DNA of 64,000 nt, from assembly GCF_003015185.1 (NCBI RefSeq), contig NZ_CP027860.1, forward strand, positions 1,426,001 to 1,490,000, given 5' to 3'. The notes below the pieces were generated by a model. That model worked only from the letters and a program-made list of their open reading frames with translations. It did no database searches and was not told the origin of the DNA. Positions 9,510 through 17,881 of this stretch are shown here, piece by piece. The DNA comes from Ahniella affigens. Lineage in GTDB: Bacteria; Pseudomonadota; Gammaproteobacteria; Xanthomonadales; Ahniellaceae. Each line of letters begins with the position of its first letter. The stretch's first letter is position 1. Made by a program: the position numbers and the translations under genes.

Positions 9510-9525
9510 GTCTACAAATGTAGCC
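9510..9525. promoter_or_regulatory. BlaI/MecI-type operator 2
   Basis: A second dyad, CTACA-AA-TGTAG (9512-9523), is centred 23 bases after the first, so both lie on nearly the same DNA face. It abuts the ribosome-binding site (GGAG at 9525-9528), so repressor would block expression. Two adjacent operators upstream of an autoregulated blaI-type gene are the usual arrangement. Confidence 0.72.
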
Positions 9526-9538
9526 GGAGCGTTTTTGC

Positions 9539-9913
9539 ATGGAATTGCCAGATTCTGAACTCGCCGTCATGGACCTGCTGTGGGCCGAAGCCCCGCGCAC
9601 GTCGGAAGGGTTGATTGCGGCGCTTCAAGACGCGCGTGGTTGGCAGCCGTCGACGGTCAAGACCTTGCTGGCGCGGTTGGTTCGGCGCGGGGCAGTGCGG
9701 GCTGAGCGCGACGCGCGGCGCTTCAGCTACTCGCCGCTCTGGGAACGCGAGCAGTACTTGAATCAGGCGACTGGCAACTTCCTCGATACGTTGTTCGGCG
9801 GTCAAGTCACGCCGATGTTGGCGCATCTCAGTCAGCATCGAGCCTTGAAGCCCGAAGAGCGCGACGCGCTGAGCAAGCTCCTCAAAGATCTGGAGCTGCG
9901 CCATGTTTCCTGA
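9539..9913 (+). CDS. BlaI/MecI/CopY-family transcriptional repressor
   Basis: This 124-residue winged-helix repressor has the family features 'LPDSELAVMDLLWAEAP' at the N-terminus, recognition helix 'WQPSTVKTLLARLVRRGAV', wing 'AERDARRFSYSPLW', and a C-terminal dimerisation region. In the family, the dimer is cleaved after a BlaR1-type sensor perceives a signal. ATG 9539 follows GGAG at 9525. It overlaps the downstream metalloprotease gene by 11 bases, so the two form a sensor/repressor unit controlled by the two operators just upstream. The target stress is unknown; no beta-lactamase is adjacent. Confidence 0.92.
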   Translation: MELPDSELAVMDLLWAEAPRTSEGLIAALQDARGWQPSTVKTLLARLVRRGAVRAERDARRFSYSPLWEREQYLNQATGNFLDTLFGGQVTPMLAHLSQHRALKPEERDALSKLLKDLELRHVS

Positions 9914-11228
9914 TCTGCTGAAGCTCGCCATCGCCTTTAATGTGGGGCTGCTGATCGTGCTGTTGTTGCGTCCGCTTTGGCATCGGTCCGGCGCGCCCGC
10001 AACAGTGTATGGGCTCTGGCTGCTGCCCGTCCTGCTCGCGCTCGCCACCTGTTTGCCGAAAGTGAGCGTCATGCCGACTGTGGTAGTGCCACTTGAGGCC
10101 GCGCCGAGTGCCACCGTCACGATTGCGGGCTCCTCATCGATCACAAGCCTCGCACTGGTCGCATGCGTGTTGGCGCAACTCGGCAGCGTGCTGCTGCTTG
10201 GTTACCTGATGGCGCGCCATATGCGGTTCACCAAGCGATTGGGTCGCACGGCTGGCGATCAGCATCCGGAATGGCCCGAGGCGCAGGTATTCCGTGCAAA
10301 TGCGGGCCCTGCATTGACCGGGTTCTGGCGGCCGAGCCTGGTGTTGCCCCCCGACTTCGAAACGCGTTTTTCCACCCGCCAGCAAGCCTTGGCAGTTGCC
10401 CATGAGCGTGCACATTGGCGCGCTGGTGATTTGCCGATTCGTTGGTTCGCTTGGCTGTGTGTCGTCCTCCAATGGTGGAACCCACTGGCTTGGTGGGCAC
10501 TCAATTGCTTCATCAATGATCAGGAGCTCGCGAATGATGCCCGCGTTTTACGTGCATGCCCCGATGCGAGTCTTGAATACGCCCAAACACTAGCCTTGGC
10601 ACAAACGAGTGCCCAGGCGCCCTTGGTCTGCGCCATGCAGACGACACATCCGCTGCTCTGGAGAGTCACCATGTTGAAACACCATGCTGCAAATTCTGCT
10701 CTTCGCACGACCATGCGCCTTTCTGCTGGACTGATCTTGCTCGGCCTGACTGGGCTCACATTGGCCCTCGATACGACGCAGGCACCCAGCTCGCCGAACA
10801 ACTACACCGTCATGGTCTCTGCGCAGTTCCCAGGTCAACCCGATGCCGCGTTCGCACTCGCCGGACCAATGGGCGAAACCATGTCTGCGCGCCTTGGTGA
10901 GCAGGCAGACGCTGTCGCGCTGGAGTTCACGGTCACCAGGACGTCTGATCCAAGTGTGGTGCTGGTGTCGACGCGCGCGACACAAGCAGAGCAGGAACTC
11001 GGCACACCGACGCTGCTGTTGCCGTTAGGGCAAGCAGGTGGCATCCGTGGCACCGGTGAGGGGGCTGATGCTGCTGGCTCTTGGTCCATGCAAATCACGG
11101 TGCAAAAGGGTTTGCCGGGCGCGGCATTGGAAACAACCCCTGCTGCCGAAACGGGACTCCCGAAGGTGGTGACGGCGCCTTGGCAAGACAAAATGTTCTG
11201 GACGAAGACCAACGATCCGGGGTGCTGA
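9903..11228 (+). CDS. M56-family (BlaR1-like) integral membrane metallopeptidase
   Basis: This 441-residue protein has N-terminal hydrophobic helices (about 5-20, 32-50, 80-100), a zinc motif 'AVAHERAHWRAGD' (HExxH) with a downstream 'DQELANDARVL' supplying the third ligand, and another transmembrane helix near 275-295 ('AGLILLGLTGLTLAL'). In BlaR1/MecR1 this helix leads into a penicillin-binding sensor domain. Here the extracytoplasmic tail is only about 145 residues and has no serine-transpeptidase motifs (no SxxK, SxN or KTG visible), so the ligand is probably not a beta-lactam. It pairs with the BlaI-like repressor, which it presumably inactivates by proteolysis. Confidence 0.88.
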   Translation: MFPDLLKLAIAFNVGLLIVLLLRPLWHRSGAPATVYGLWLLPVLLALATCLPKVSVMPTVVVPLEAAPSATVTIAGSSSITSLALVACVLAQLGSVLLLGYLMARHMRFTKRLGRTAGDQHPEWPEAQVFRANAGPALTGFWRPSLVLPPDFETRFSTRQQALAVAHERAHWRAGDLPIRWFAWLCVVLQWWNPLAWWALNCFINDQELANDARVLRACPDASLEYAQTLALAQTSAQAPLVCAMQTTHPLLWRVTMLKHHAANSALRTTMRLSAGLILLGLTGLTLALDTTQAPSSPNNYTVMVSAQFPGQPDAAFALAGPMGETMSARLGEQADAVALEFTVTRTSDPSVVLVSTRATQAEQELGTPTLLLPLGQAGGIRGTGEGADAAGSWSMQITVQKGLPGAALETTPAAETGLPKVVTAPWQDKMFWTKTNDPGC

Positions 11229-11502
11229 GGTCGGCGTTGTTGTAGTCGCCGAATTCCGGGCGCGCTCGGCTGCAGCGCTGGCGCGCTCCCGCTTTCATAC
11301 AACACGCCACAAACCATTGTTTTTGCGAACCAATAAATTGCGGGTGGTGATGATTCTGGCCGCAAGTAACCTCCTCCCCAAGCCCTCCCACGTGCCAGAC
11401 TGTGTGAAATCAACAAAGGACTGGTTCGAGCAACCTAGCCGATCGGGTTCGGAAGCGATGATGAGTGCAAATGATGGGTCAGTTTGTCGCGAACCTGAAA
11501 CC

Positions 11503-11525
11503 CACCCCGGATCAAGTCCGGGGTG
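11503..11525. repeat. Dispersed palindromic repeat, copy 1
   Basis: A CACCCCGG / CCGGGGTG dyad around 'ATCAAGT', in the opposite orientation to copies 2 and 3. Short palindromes of this type occur many times in proteobacterial intergenic DNA. Confidence 0.75.
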
Positions 11526-11615
11526 ACGAATCGCGAGAGTGTCCGTCGAGGCAAAGTCGTTGCTTCAGACGCTAGAAAGGATCGGTTCCCCAAGGAGTTC
11601 CAATCCACCTCTCGT

Positions 11616-11638
11616 CACCCCGGACTTGATCCGGGGTG
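11616..11638. repeat. Dispersed palindromic repeat, copy 2
   Basis: A CACCCCGG / CCGGGGTG dyad around 'ACTTGAT', the reverse complement of copy 1. The shared flanks (CTCGT before and GGGTTT after) extend the similarity beyond the palindrome. Confidence 0.75.
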
Positions 11639-11941
11639 GGTTTGAAGGTCTTGCAGCCGCGCCGAGGCTATGTTGAAGCGCCAAATATTGTCCTGCCCAA
11701 AGGTTTTCACACAGTCTGTTTCGTCGGGATGACGGCAATGGGGTTGCGCCGCAAACTCCAACCGTTTTCACACAGTATGTATCGCTGGATTGAGGACAAA
11801 CACAATGCCTTGGGTGATGTTTGATGGGAGCGGGTTGCGGAGAGGGCTATTTGCGACGTGGCCTCTTCGCAAGAATTTCGCATCACAAATAGCCGTTTGG
11901 TGCGCAAATCAGTGCGCCTTCGAGGCGACCTGGACTCTCGT

Positions 11942-11964
11942 CAACCCGGACTTGATCCGGGGTG
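11942..11964. repeat. Dispersed palindromic repeat, copy 3
   Basis: Same orientation as copy 2 with one change in the left arm (AACCCGG instead of ACCCCGG). It again has CTCGTC before and GAGTTTG after. Confidence 0.72.
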
Positions 11965-12250
11965 AGTTTGATGTGCCGTCGTTCAAGCAGAGAATTTGCT
12001 GAAGCAACGAACGTTGTGTTGCTTCGATGGTTGTCACACATTCTGGTTTACTGGGATCGCGCTAACGCTGGCGTGGTTCCAGCGGGCTGACCGCAACACG
12101 CAGCGCAAACGCGATGAATCGGTATTGAGTCTAAGTTGCGCCGCTAGATCGATTGGCAAATCTGATCACCGCCCATCATTGAAAAACACTTGGCCGATTT
12201 CGCCGCCGGATTGCGCTTGATGCAGTCAGGACCACTGCGGAATCTGCGCC

Positions 12251-15106
12251 ATGCCTCGTCTCAATCTACTCTCAGGCCTTTGCGGGCTGCTGTTGTCAGC
12301 GGTGTGCCTGGCACAGTCTTGGACGGTGCCGACCGCCATCGAATCACGTTTACTGGATGCCGGCAATGACGCGCACAGCGGGCAAAACGTCGGCGTCGCG
12401 CTGGCGTTCGATGGCGAGTGGCTCGCAGTTGGAGCCAGCACGGCCACGGTCGACGGGCGGTCGAACCAAGGTGTGGTCTATCTCTATCGTCGTGTTGGGG
12501 ATCACTTTCTGGTGACGCAGCGCCTGGCGCAGTCCGATGGCCAGAGTGGCGATCTATTTGGTTCGGCGCTGGCGTTGCGAAACGGGCGGCTGATCGTCGG
12601 GGCGCCCGGTACCGACATCGGTGCCGATGCGAACCGCGGGCGCGCAGTGGTCTATATGCTGCAAAACGAATGGTTCGTTGAATCCACGCGTGTGACCGCC
12701 GCCAGCACGGATGCCGATGATCGGTTTGGGTCCGCCCTTGCGTTCGATGGCCAGATGCTCGTGATCGGCGCCCCCTATGCGAGTGTCGGTGGCACCAACA
12801 ATGTCGGCGCAGCGTTTGCGTTTCGGTTCAATGGCGGCACGTTCCAGACGCCCCAACGGCTGGAGCCCACGAGCCGCGTCAACGGCGACAGTTTCGGTTG
12901 GTCCGTTGCCTTGTCTGGCAACACGGTGGCGGTCGGCGCGCCGCTGGCAGATGGTGGCGGTCTGACCGACTGTGGCGCGGTGTCGGTCTATGTGGATTCA
13001 GGTTCGAGTTTCAGTCTGCAACAGACGCTGCAAATGACGGGTCGTGACCAGCAGGACTGGTTTGGCTGGTCGATCGCGCTCAACGGAGATCGTCTTTATG
13101 TGGGCGCACCGTTCGACGACTGGGCGACTGTCGATCGCGGCAGCGTGCAGCCGTTCACACGAAGCGGTTCGGTATGGTCGGGCGGCGCGCTGATTCAAGC
13201 GTCGGATGGCGCTACCTCGGACTTGTTTGGATACGCAGTCAATACCGATGGCACTGACCTGGTGATTGGCGCGCGCGCCGATCAGGTGACGCTCGGGACG
13301 CAGGGCAGTGTCTATCACTATCGCATCCAACCAAGCTTTGCCTATCAGGGCAAGTTGGTCGATCCGGATCCGGGTAGTGACGACATGTTTGGCAATACAT
13401 TGGCGTTGTCTGCCGGGTCGCTGGCCGTGAGTGCCCGGCTGGATGATGTGGTCGGCGTTGCCGATACGGGATCAGTCAGTGTCTTTGAGATTGGCCTGCA
13501 AACACCGGTCTGGAAGGCCAAACTCAGTGCGACGTACCCGATTCCCGGTAGCGACTTCGGTCGGGTCATTGCAGCATCTGGCGACCATGCTTTTGTCGGG
13601 ATGCCATCCGCCACGCGCGCCACGGCTGGTGCGACCGGTGCAGTCGACTGGTATCGCCGCCAGCCCGATGGCAGCTGGTTGTTTGCACAGCGCTTCGTCG
13701 CTTCGGATGGCCAAGCAGGCGACGCGTTTGGTGCGGCACTGACACTTGCCGGAGATACCTTGGTGATTGGTGCGCCAAATGCCAGTCCGCTCAATCAGTC
13801 GGCTGCGGGTGGCGTCTACCTGCTGCGTCCTCAGGGCAATGGCTACACACTCTCGGGGCGTTTCGATGCAGCTTCAGCGCAGAGCGGGGCGCAGTTTGGC
13901 GCCGCGCTCTCGGCGTCGGGCAACCAAGTGTTGATCGGTGTGCCTGGTGCGATCGTTGATGGCCAGTCATCGCGCGGCAGCGTCGTGGTGGCCGAAGTAA
14001 TGGGGACATCGCTTGTGCTTCGGCAGACTGTGATCGATCCGAATGGTGCGGCTGGCGATCGGTTCGGCAAAACACTGGCGCACGCGGTGGCCGGTGCTGC
14101 AATCGGTGCGCCCATGGCCGATGTCAATGGCCAGGTGGACGCTGGCAAAGTGTTGTTGTTCGCGCGCAATCAAAACGACTTTACGCTGACGCAGACGCAT
14201 GTGGCCGAGGTGCCCCAAGCGCATGCGCACTTTGGTGCCAGTCTGGCAAGCAGTTGGCGCGTGCTGGCGATTGGCGCGCCCGATGCCGACGTTGCTGGTT
14301 TGGTCGATCAAGGGCAACTGTCGTGGCTGGACTGGTCAGCGCCCACGGCGCTCCGAACGCTTGCAGACAGCCATGAGCCTGCCGGCGCGCATTTTGCTGC
14401 AGGCTTGGCAGTTCACAGTGGCATGATTCTCGCGGCTTCACCCCTTGCGACAGTGGGCGAAAGCGTCGGCGCAGGGCGCGTCAACAACTATCTGTCCAAT
14501 GGCGCTGAGCTGGTCAAGATCGGCGAACTGGTCGCCGCGGCGCCGGAAACGGGGGCAGCGTTTGGCAGTGGGTTGTTCCTCGACGGCAACCGCGCGTTTG
14601 TCGGGTCCCCTTTTACTGACCGCGTCGACACCCATTCCGGGCTACTGTTTCCCGATGTTGGCAGCGTGCAGATCTTCGATCCGGATGTGGAAGTCGTGCT
14701 GACACTTGGCAATGGCCGCGATCAGGTCATTCAAGGATTGAGCGATTTGAGTCAACTCTTGATTGCGAATGTCGGGATGCATCCGGCGGCCGGCGTGTCG
14801 ATTCAAGCACCGGCGCCAACTGGCCTGTCATCGGTGCTGTGGAGTTGTACCGGTTTGCAAGGCGCCGCGTGCCCAAGCTCGCCAGCCGATGACCTGCTTG
14901 ACGCCGTGGTCGATCTCGCGCCTGGCGCAGGGGTGCTGTTCGAGCGCCTGGGGCAGGTGGACTTGGCGGCTGGGCAAACCCTCGAATCTTTGGCAAGCAC
15001 CAACATCATTGGCGCGAGCAGCGACGATCCGGCCAATAACAGCGCCGCCGATCGCGACGCAGTCGTGCTCGATGTGTTGCTTCGGGACAGCTTCGAGTCC
15101 GATTGA
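12251..15106 (+). CDS. Large exported FG-GAP repeat protein with a C-terminal 'DSFE' tail
   Basis: This 951-residue protein has a signal peptide (residues 1-21, 'LSGLCGLLLSAVCLA' then QS). It is followed by many roughly 50-residue beta-propeller-like repeats with the core 'FGSALAL..G.LIVGAPG', 'GRAVVYM' and 'DRFGSALAFDGQMLVIGAP', which are FG-GAP-type blades. Unlike integrin-type repeats, and unlike the protein at 36842, these lack the calcium-binding DxNxDG loop. A C-terminal domain (about 820-940) resembles a DUF11/CARDB-like beta-sandwich. The last residues are 'LLRDSFESD', matching the tail of three other exported proteins here. Function unknown; probably cell-surface or secreted. Confidence 0.82.
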   Translation: MPRLNLLSGLCGLLLSAVCLAQSWTVPTAIESRLLDAGNDAHSGQNVGVALAFDGEWLAVGASTATVDGRSNQGVVYLYRRVGDHFLVTQRLAQSDGQSGDLFGSALALRNGRLIVGAPGTDIGADANRGRAVVYMLQNEWFVESTRVTAASTDADDRFGSALAFDGQMLVIGAPYASVGGTNNVGAAFAFRFNGGTFQTPQRLEPTSRVNGDSFGWSVALSGNTVAVGAPLADGGGLTDCGAVSVYVDSGSSFSLQQTLQMTGRDQQDWFGWSIALNGDRLYVGAPFDDWATVDRGSVQPFTRSGSVWSGGALIQASDGATSDLFGYAVNTDGTDLVIGARADQVTLGTQGSVYHYRIQPSFAYQGKLVDPDPGSDDMFGNTLALSAGSLAVSARLDDVVGVADTGSVSVFEIGLQTPVWKAKLSATYPIPGSDFGRVIAASGDHAFVGMPSATRATAGATGAVDWYRRQPDGSWLFAQRFVASDGQAGDAFGAALTLAGDTLVIGAPNASPLNQSAAGGVYLLRPQGNGYTLSGRFDAASAQSGAQFGAALSASGNQVLIGVPGAIVDGQSSRGSVVVAEVMGTSLVLRQTVIDPNGAAGDRFGKTLAHAVAGAAIGAPMADVNGQVDAGKVLLFARNQNDFTLTQTHVAEVPQAHAHFGASLASSWRVLAIGAPDADVAGLVDQGQLSWLDWSAPTALRTLADSHEPAGAHFAAGLAVHSGMILAASPLATVGESVGAGRVNNYLSNGAELVKIGELVAAAPETGAAFGSGLFLDGNRAFVGSPFTDRVDTHSGLLFPDVGSVQIFDPDVEVVLTLGNGRDQVIQGLSDLSQLLIANVGMHPAAGVSIQAPAPTGLSSVLWSCTGLQGAACPSSPADDLLDAVVDLAPGAGVLFERLGQVDLAAGQTLESLASTNIIGASSDDPANNSAADRDAVVLDVLLRDSFESD

Positions 15107-15200
15107 GCGCCCATCACGCGCGTTGCGATTGGCGCGGTTTGAAGCCGCTCGTGACGGACGCGATCAGGTCTTTCCACATTCAAATTCTCTGGAGTCCGTC

Positions 15201-17672
15201 ATGTCGAATCCCATCGCCATCCGCACACTGTGCGCAGCGCTCTTGTGTTTGATCAGCAGTGGTAGCTGGGCGCAGAACGTTTACGACTGGGACGGCGGTG
15301 GCGGGAGCACGACCTGGTGGACCGCAAACAACTGGGCGCCTGATACGGCCATCACGGCGATTAATGGCGATGCGAATGCGGTGCTGCGATTTGCCGGTAG
15401 CCCCACGGCGACTCCCAACAGCATGGGCTTGCCCGGCAATTCGCAGATCGTTGTGCAACAGATATGGTTTGAGCCCGGCTTCAATGCACTGCAGACCAGC
15501 GAAATTGTCCTCGGTGCCAGTGGCGCCGCCGATCTGCAGTTGCGCGGCGCGAATCCGATGTTTCGGGTCGATGCAGGCCTCGTGACGACCAACCAATCCA
15601 CCGGCAGTGAGGTGCGCCTTAACGGCGATGCCACGTTTGCTATTGGCGGCGAACTGCGGGTGCTGGGGGCGATCATCAACAACACGCCAAGCCAGCCGGC
15701 ATCACTGTTGAAAACTGGCAGCGGTGTGCTGGTGCTCCGCGGCAACAATACGATGGGCGGTGCTGGCAAGGCGGTGCAGCTGATTGAAGGGGTGCTCGAT
15801 ATCAACACCGACAACCAACTCGGCGCGGCGACGAACGCCCTGATTTTCAAGGGCGCCATCGAAGCCCCAGCCACGCTCAGGATCGACGCGCAAGGTGGCA
15901 ACCGATTGCTAGCGCGGCCGATCAGTGTCGACACGAGTGGCGGCTATCGCTTTGACATTCGCAATACCGATAGCACGGGTGTGACGATTTCCGATCATCT
16001 CGATATGGGGAGCTTTGGGAATCCAGCGCTGCTGCGAAAGCTTGGCAATGGCACGCTGCGACTAACCGGGCAGGGCACGTTCAGTCGCATCCAAGTTCAG
16101 GACGGCCGATTGGTTCAGGCTGGCGCGGAAGCCATCAGCACGTGGCCCGGGACCGTGATCGACTATGCCGGCAACGCGACCGGTGTGCTCAGTCTGGGCG
16201 GTCACGATACAGAAGTGGCGAGCTTGATCGCCAGCGATGGCAATGCCGGTATCATCGAAAACGGGGCAAGTCAGGATATGACGTTGTCGATAACCGGCAT
16301 GTTCGATGAGCGTTACGGTGGCGTGTTGCGCGATGGCGCCAGCGGCAAGTTGAGTTTGCGCGTTGCCGGCGCGTTTGGCAGCACGCAGACGCTGTCGGGC
16401 AACAACAGCTATACCGGTCCAACGACCGTGCAAGGTCGGTTGCATCTGGCGCACGTCAGCGCACTCGGCAGTACTTCGGCACCGACGACGGTCGATGCCA
16501 ACGGCAATCTCAGCATGACCGACTTGCAGTTGAACGAGCCCTTGATTCTGGCGGGCGGCGTGGTGCGCAATGTGCTTGCGCCGGCGTCCACGTTGAATGG
16601 ACCGGTAACACTGACGGCCAATAGTCAGCTGGCGGGCGATGGCAATAGCCTGAATATTGCGGGCGGCATCGATCTTGGGTCACATCGACTCGAAACGTCG
16701 GGCCACGTCGTATTGGATGCCAGCACCGTTGCGTTTGCGGCCGGTGCCGACGTGCAAGTTCGTGATGGCTTGGTCGAGCTCTATCATGCCGAGCGCTGGC
16801 ACAATGCCGAGGCAGCGCCACCCTTTGCGGTGGGCGCGGGCAGTTCGTTGATCGTCCACCATGATCAAACGCTGGTGAACCTTGCAAATGATCTGGCTTT
16901 GACTGGGCCGGGCAATGGCGATTCGAGCCTGCGCTTCGAAACCAGTGATGGGCAGCCCAGCGTCATCTATCTGAGCGGCGCGTTGAGCCTGACCAACAAC
17001 GTGTGCGTTGGTGCGAGTGCCTCGACGGCGATTCGCATCGAGGGCGTCATCAGTGGATCAGGACGATTCTGCAAAACGGGCACGAACACTGTCACGATTG
17101 CAACGGCACCGACGCTGACCGGCGGCATCTTGATCGAGGACGGCGAATTGCAGGTCAACGCAACGCTTCCGAGCGACAGTTTGACAACCGTGTTGGGAGT
17201 GGGTTGCTGTGACGTCGATCACCCCCTGGGTACCGTGGACGGTCAGTTGTCCGGCACGGGCAATGTGGGCAACTTGCGGCTGGAAGGGGGCACGGTGTCG
17301 CCCGGCGGCAGCAGTGTCGGAACGCTGGCGGGTATCGATGCGACAGTGAGTGCCGTAGGCGCGACGTTCCGATTCCAACTGGGCGGCGATCCCGCGAACC
17401 CTGATCTGAGCGACCGACTGTTGTTGAACCAACTTGCGATTGAATCGGGCGGCCGTATCGGGATCAGTCTGTCGGATGGCGTCGGCATGCCGATGCCGGG
17501 ACGCTACCGCTTGATCGAAACCGTACAAACGCACAACCTGGCGCTGGGCGACTTCGAGCTGCTCCCGTACCAGGGTGACAACGCTGATTTCGGCGGCACG
17601 CTGATTCTCGGCCCGAATGTCGTGGACTTCCAACTGCAGCCTGTTCCCCAGTTTGTCGATGGATTCGAGTAG
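15201..17672 (+). CDS. Exported protein with autotransporter-type beta-strand repeats, no beta-barrel, 'VDGFE' C-terminus
   Basis: ATG 15201 with GGAG seven bases upstream gives 823 residues; the same frame is open further upstream, but there it shadows the previous gene. The signal peptide ends 'LISSGSWA-QN'. The mature start 'WDGGGGSTTWWTANNWAPD' and repeats such as 'LSGNNSYTGPTTVQGRLHLA' and 'GSGVLVLRGNNTM' are typical of passenger-associated beta-helix repeats. The expected C-terminal autotransporter barrel is absent; instead the protein ends 'PQFVDGFE'. It lies 94 bases after the FG-GAP gene and shares its tail type, so the pair may be exported the same way. Confidence 0.8.
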   Translation: MSNPIAIRTLCAALLCLISSGSWAQNVYDWDGGGGSTTWWTANNWAPDTAITAINGDANAVLRFAGSPTATPNSMGLPGNSQIVVQQIWFEPGFNALQTSEIVLGASGAADLQLRGANPMFRVDAGLVTTNQSTGSEVRLNGDATFAIGGELRVLGAIINNTPSQPASLLKTGSGVLVLRGNNTMGGAGKAVQLIEGVLDINTDNQLGAATNALIFKGAIEAPATLRIDAQGGNRLLARPISVDTSGGYRFDIRNTDSTGVTISDHLDMGSFGNPALLRKLGNGTLRLTGQGTFSRIQVQDGRLVQAGAEAISTWPGTVIDYAGNATGVLSLGGHDTEVASLIASDGNAGIIENGASQDMTLSITGMFDERYGGVLRDGASGKLSLRVAGAFGSTQTLSGNNSYTGPTTVQGRLHLAHVSALGSTSAPTTVDANGNLSMTDLQLNEPLILAGGVVRNVLAPASTLNGPVTLTANSQLAGDGNSLNIAGGIDLGSHRLETSGHVVLDASTVAFAAGADVQVRDGLVELYHAERWHNAEAAPPFAVGAGSSLIVHHDQTLVNLANDLALTGPGNGDSSLRFETSDGQPSVIYLSGALSLTNNVCVGASASTAIRIEGVISGSGRFCKTGTNTVTIATAPTLTGGILIEDGELQVNATLPSDSLTTVLGVGCCDVDHPLGTVDGQLSGTGNVGNLRLEGGTVSPGGSSVGTLAGIDATVSAVGATFRFQLGGDPANPDLSDRLLLNQLAIESGGRIGISLSDGVGMPMPGRYRLIETVQTHNLALGDFELLPYQGDNADFGGTLILGPNVVDFQLQPVPQFVDGFE

Positions 17673-17833
17673 GCGCGATCAGCCGCCGCGGACCGTTTAT
17701 CACGCAGTCGGAATCCAGGATTTGCGGGGTTGATTCCGGCGGGGGCTGATTGAGCCCAAGGCAACTTTGGACCGATTCCACGTCTCGCTTGACGGGTGAC
17801 TAATCGCATGGCGTACACTCGACGCTGCGCAGT

Positions 17834-17852
17834 GTCGGGTAACGCACCCGAC
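17834..17852 (+). promoter_or_regulatory. Perfect hairpin in the leader of the TonB-receptor operon
   Basis: GTCGGGT (17834-17840) pairs with ACCCGAC (17846-17852) around AACGC, 30 bases before the proposed start at 17882. It could be a regulatory leader structure or a weak terminator. I looked for cobalamin, TPP and manganese riboswitch consensus here and found no reliable match. The rest of 17673-17881 shows no gene. Confidence 0.4.
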
Positions 17853-17881
17853 CGCATTTGTCTCCTTGGGGGAGCAACGCG

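Larger units (their letters stand above)
11229..12250. other. Gene-free, repeat-rich intergenic region (about 1 kb)
   Basis: No convincing gene is seen on either strand. The region holds three 23-base palindromes (listed separately). It also has three direct copies of a 'TTTTCACACAG'-like motif at 11704, 11764 and 12031 (the last diverged to 'TTGTCACACAT'), plus one inverted copy at about 11395-11410. A 9-bp inverted repeat GGCTATTTG (11845-11853) / CAAATAGCC (11886-11894) shares the end sequence of the hairpin element at 28.4 kb. It looks like a landing zone for non-autonomous dispersed repeats. Confidence 0.7.

Noticed and set aside
8026-9600. 524-codon open frame on the minus strand
   Set aside because: It runs antisense to holB, pilZ and blaI, all well supported. 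Its translation has no recognisable domain and low-complexity composition typical of high-GC shadows.
9903-11228. Beta-lactam resistance sensor (true BlaR1)
   Set aside because: The penicillin-binding sensor domain and its SxxK, SxN and KTG motifs are absent and no beta-lactamase gene is adjacent, so only the M56 protease/repressor architecture is claimed.
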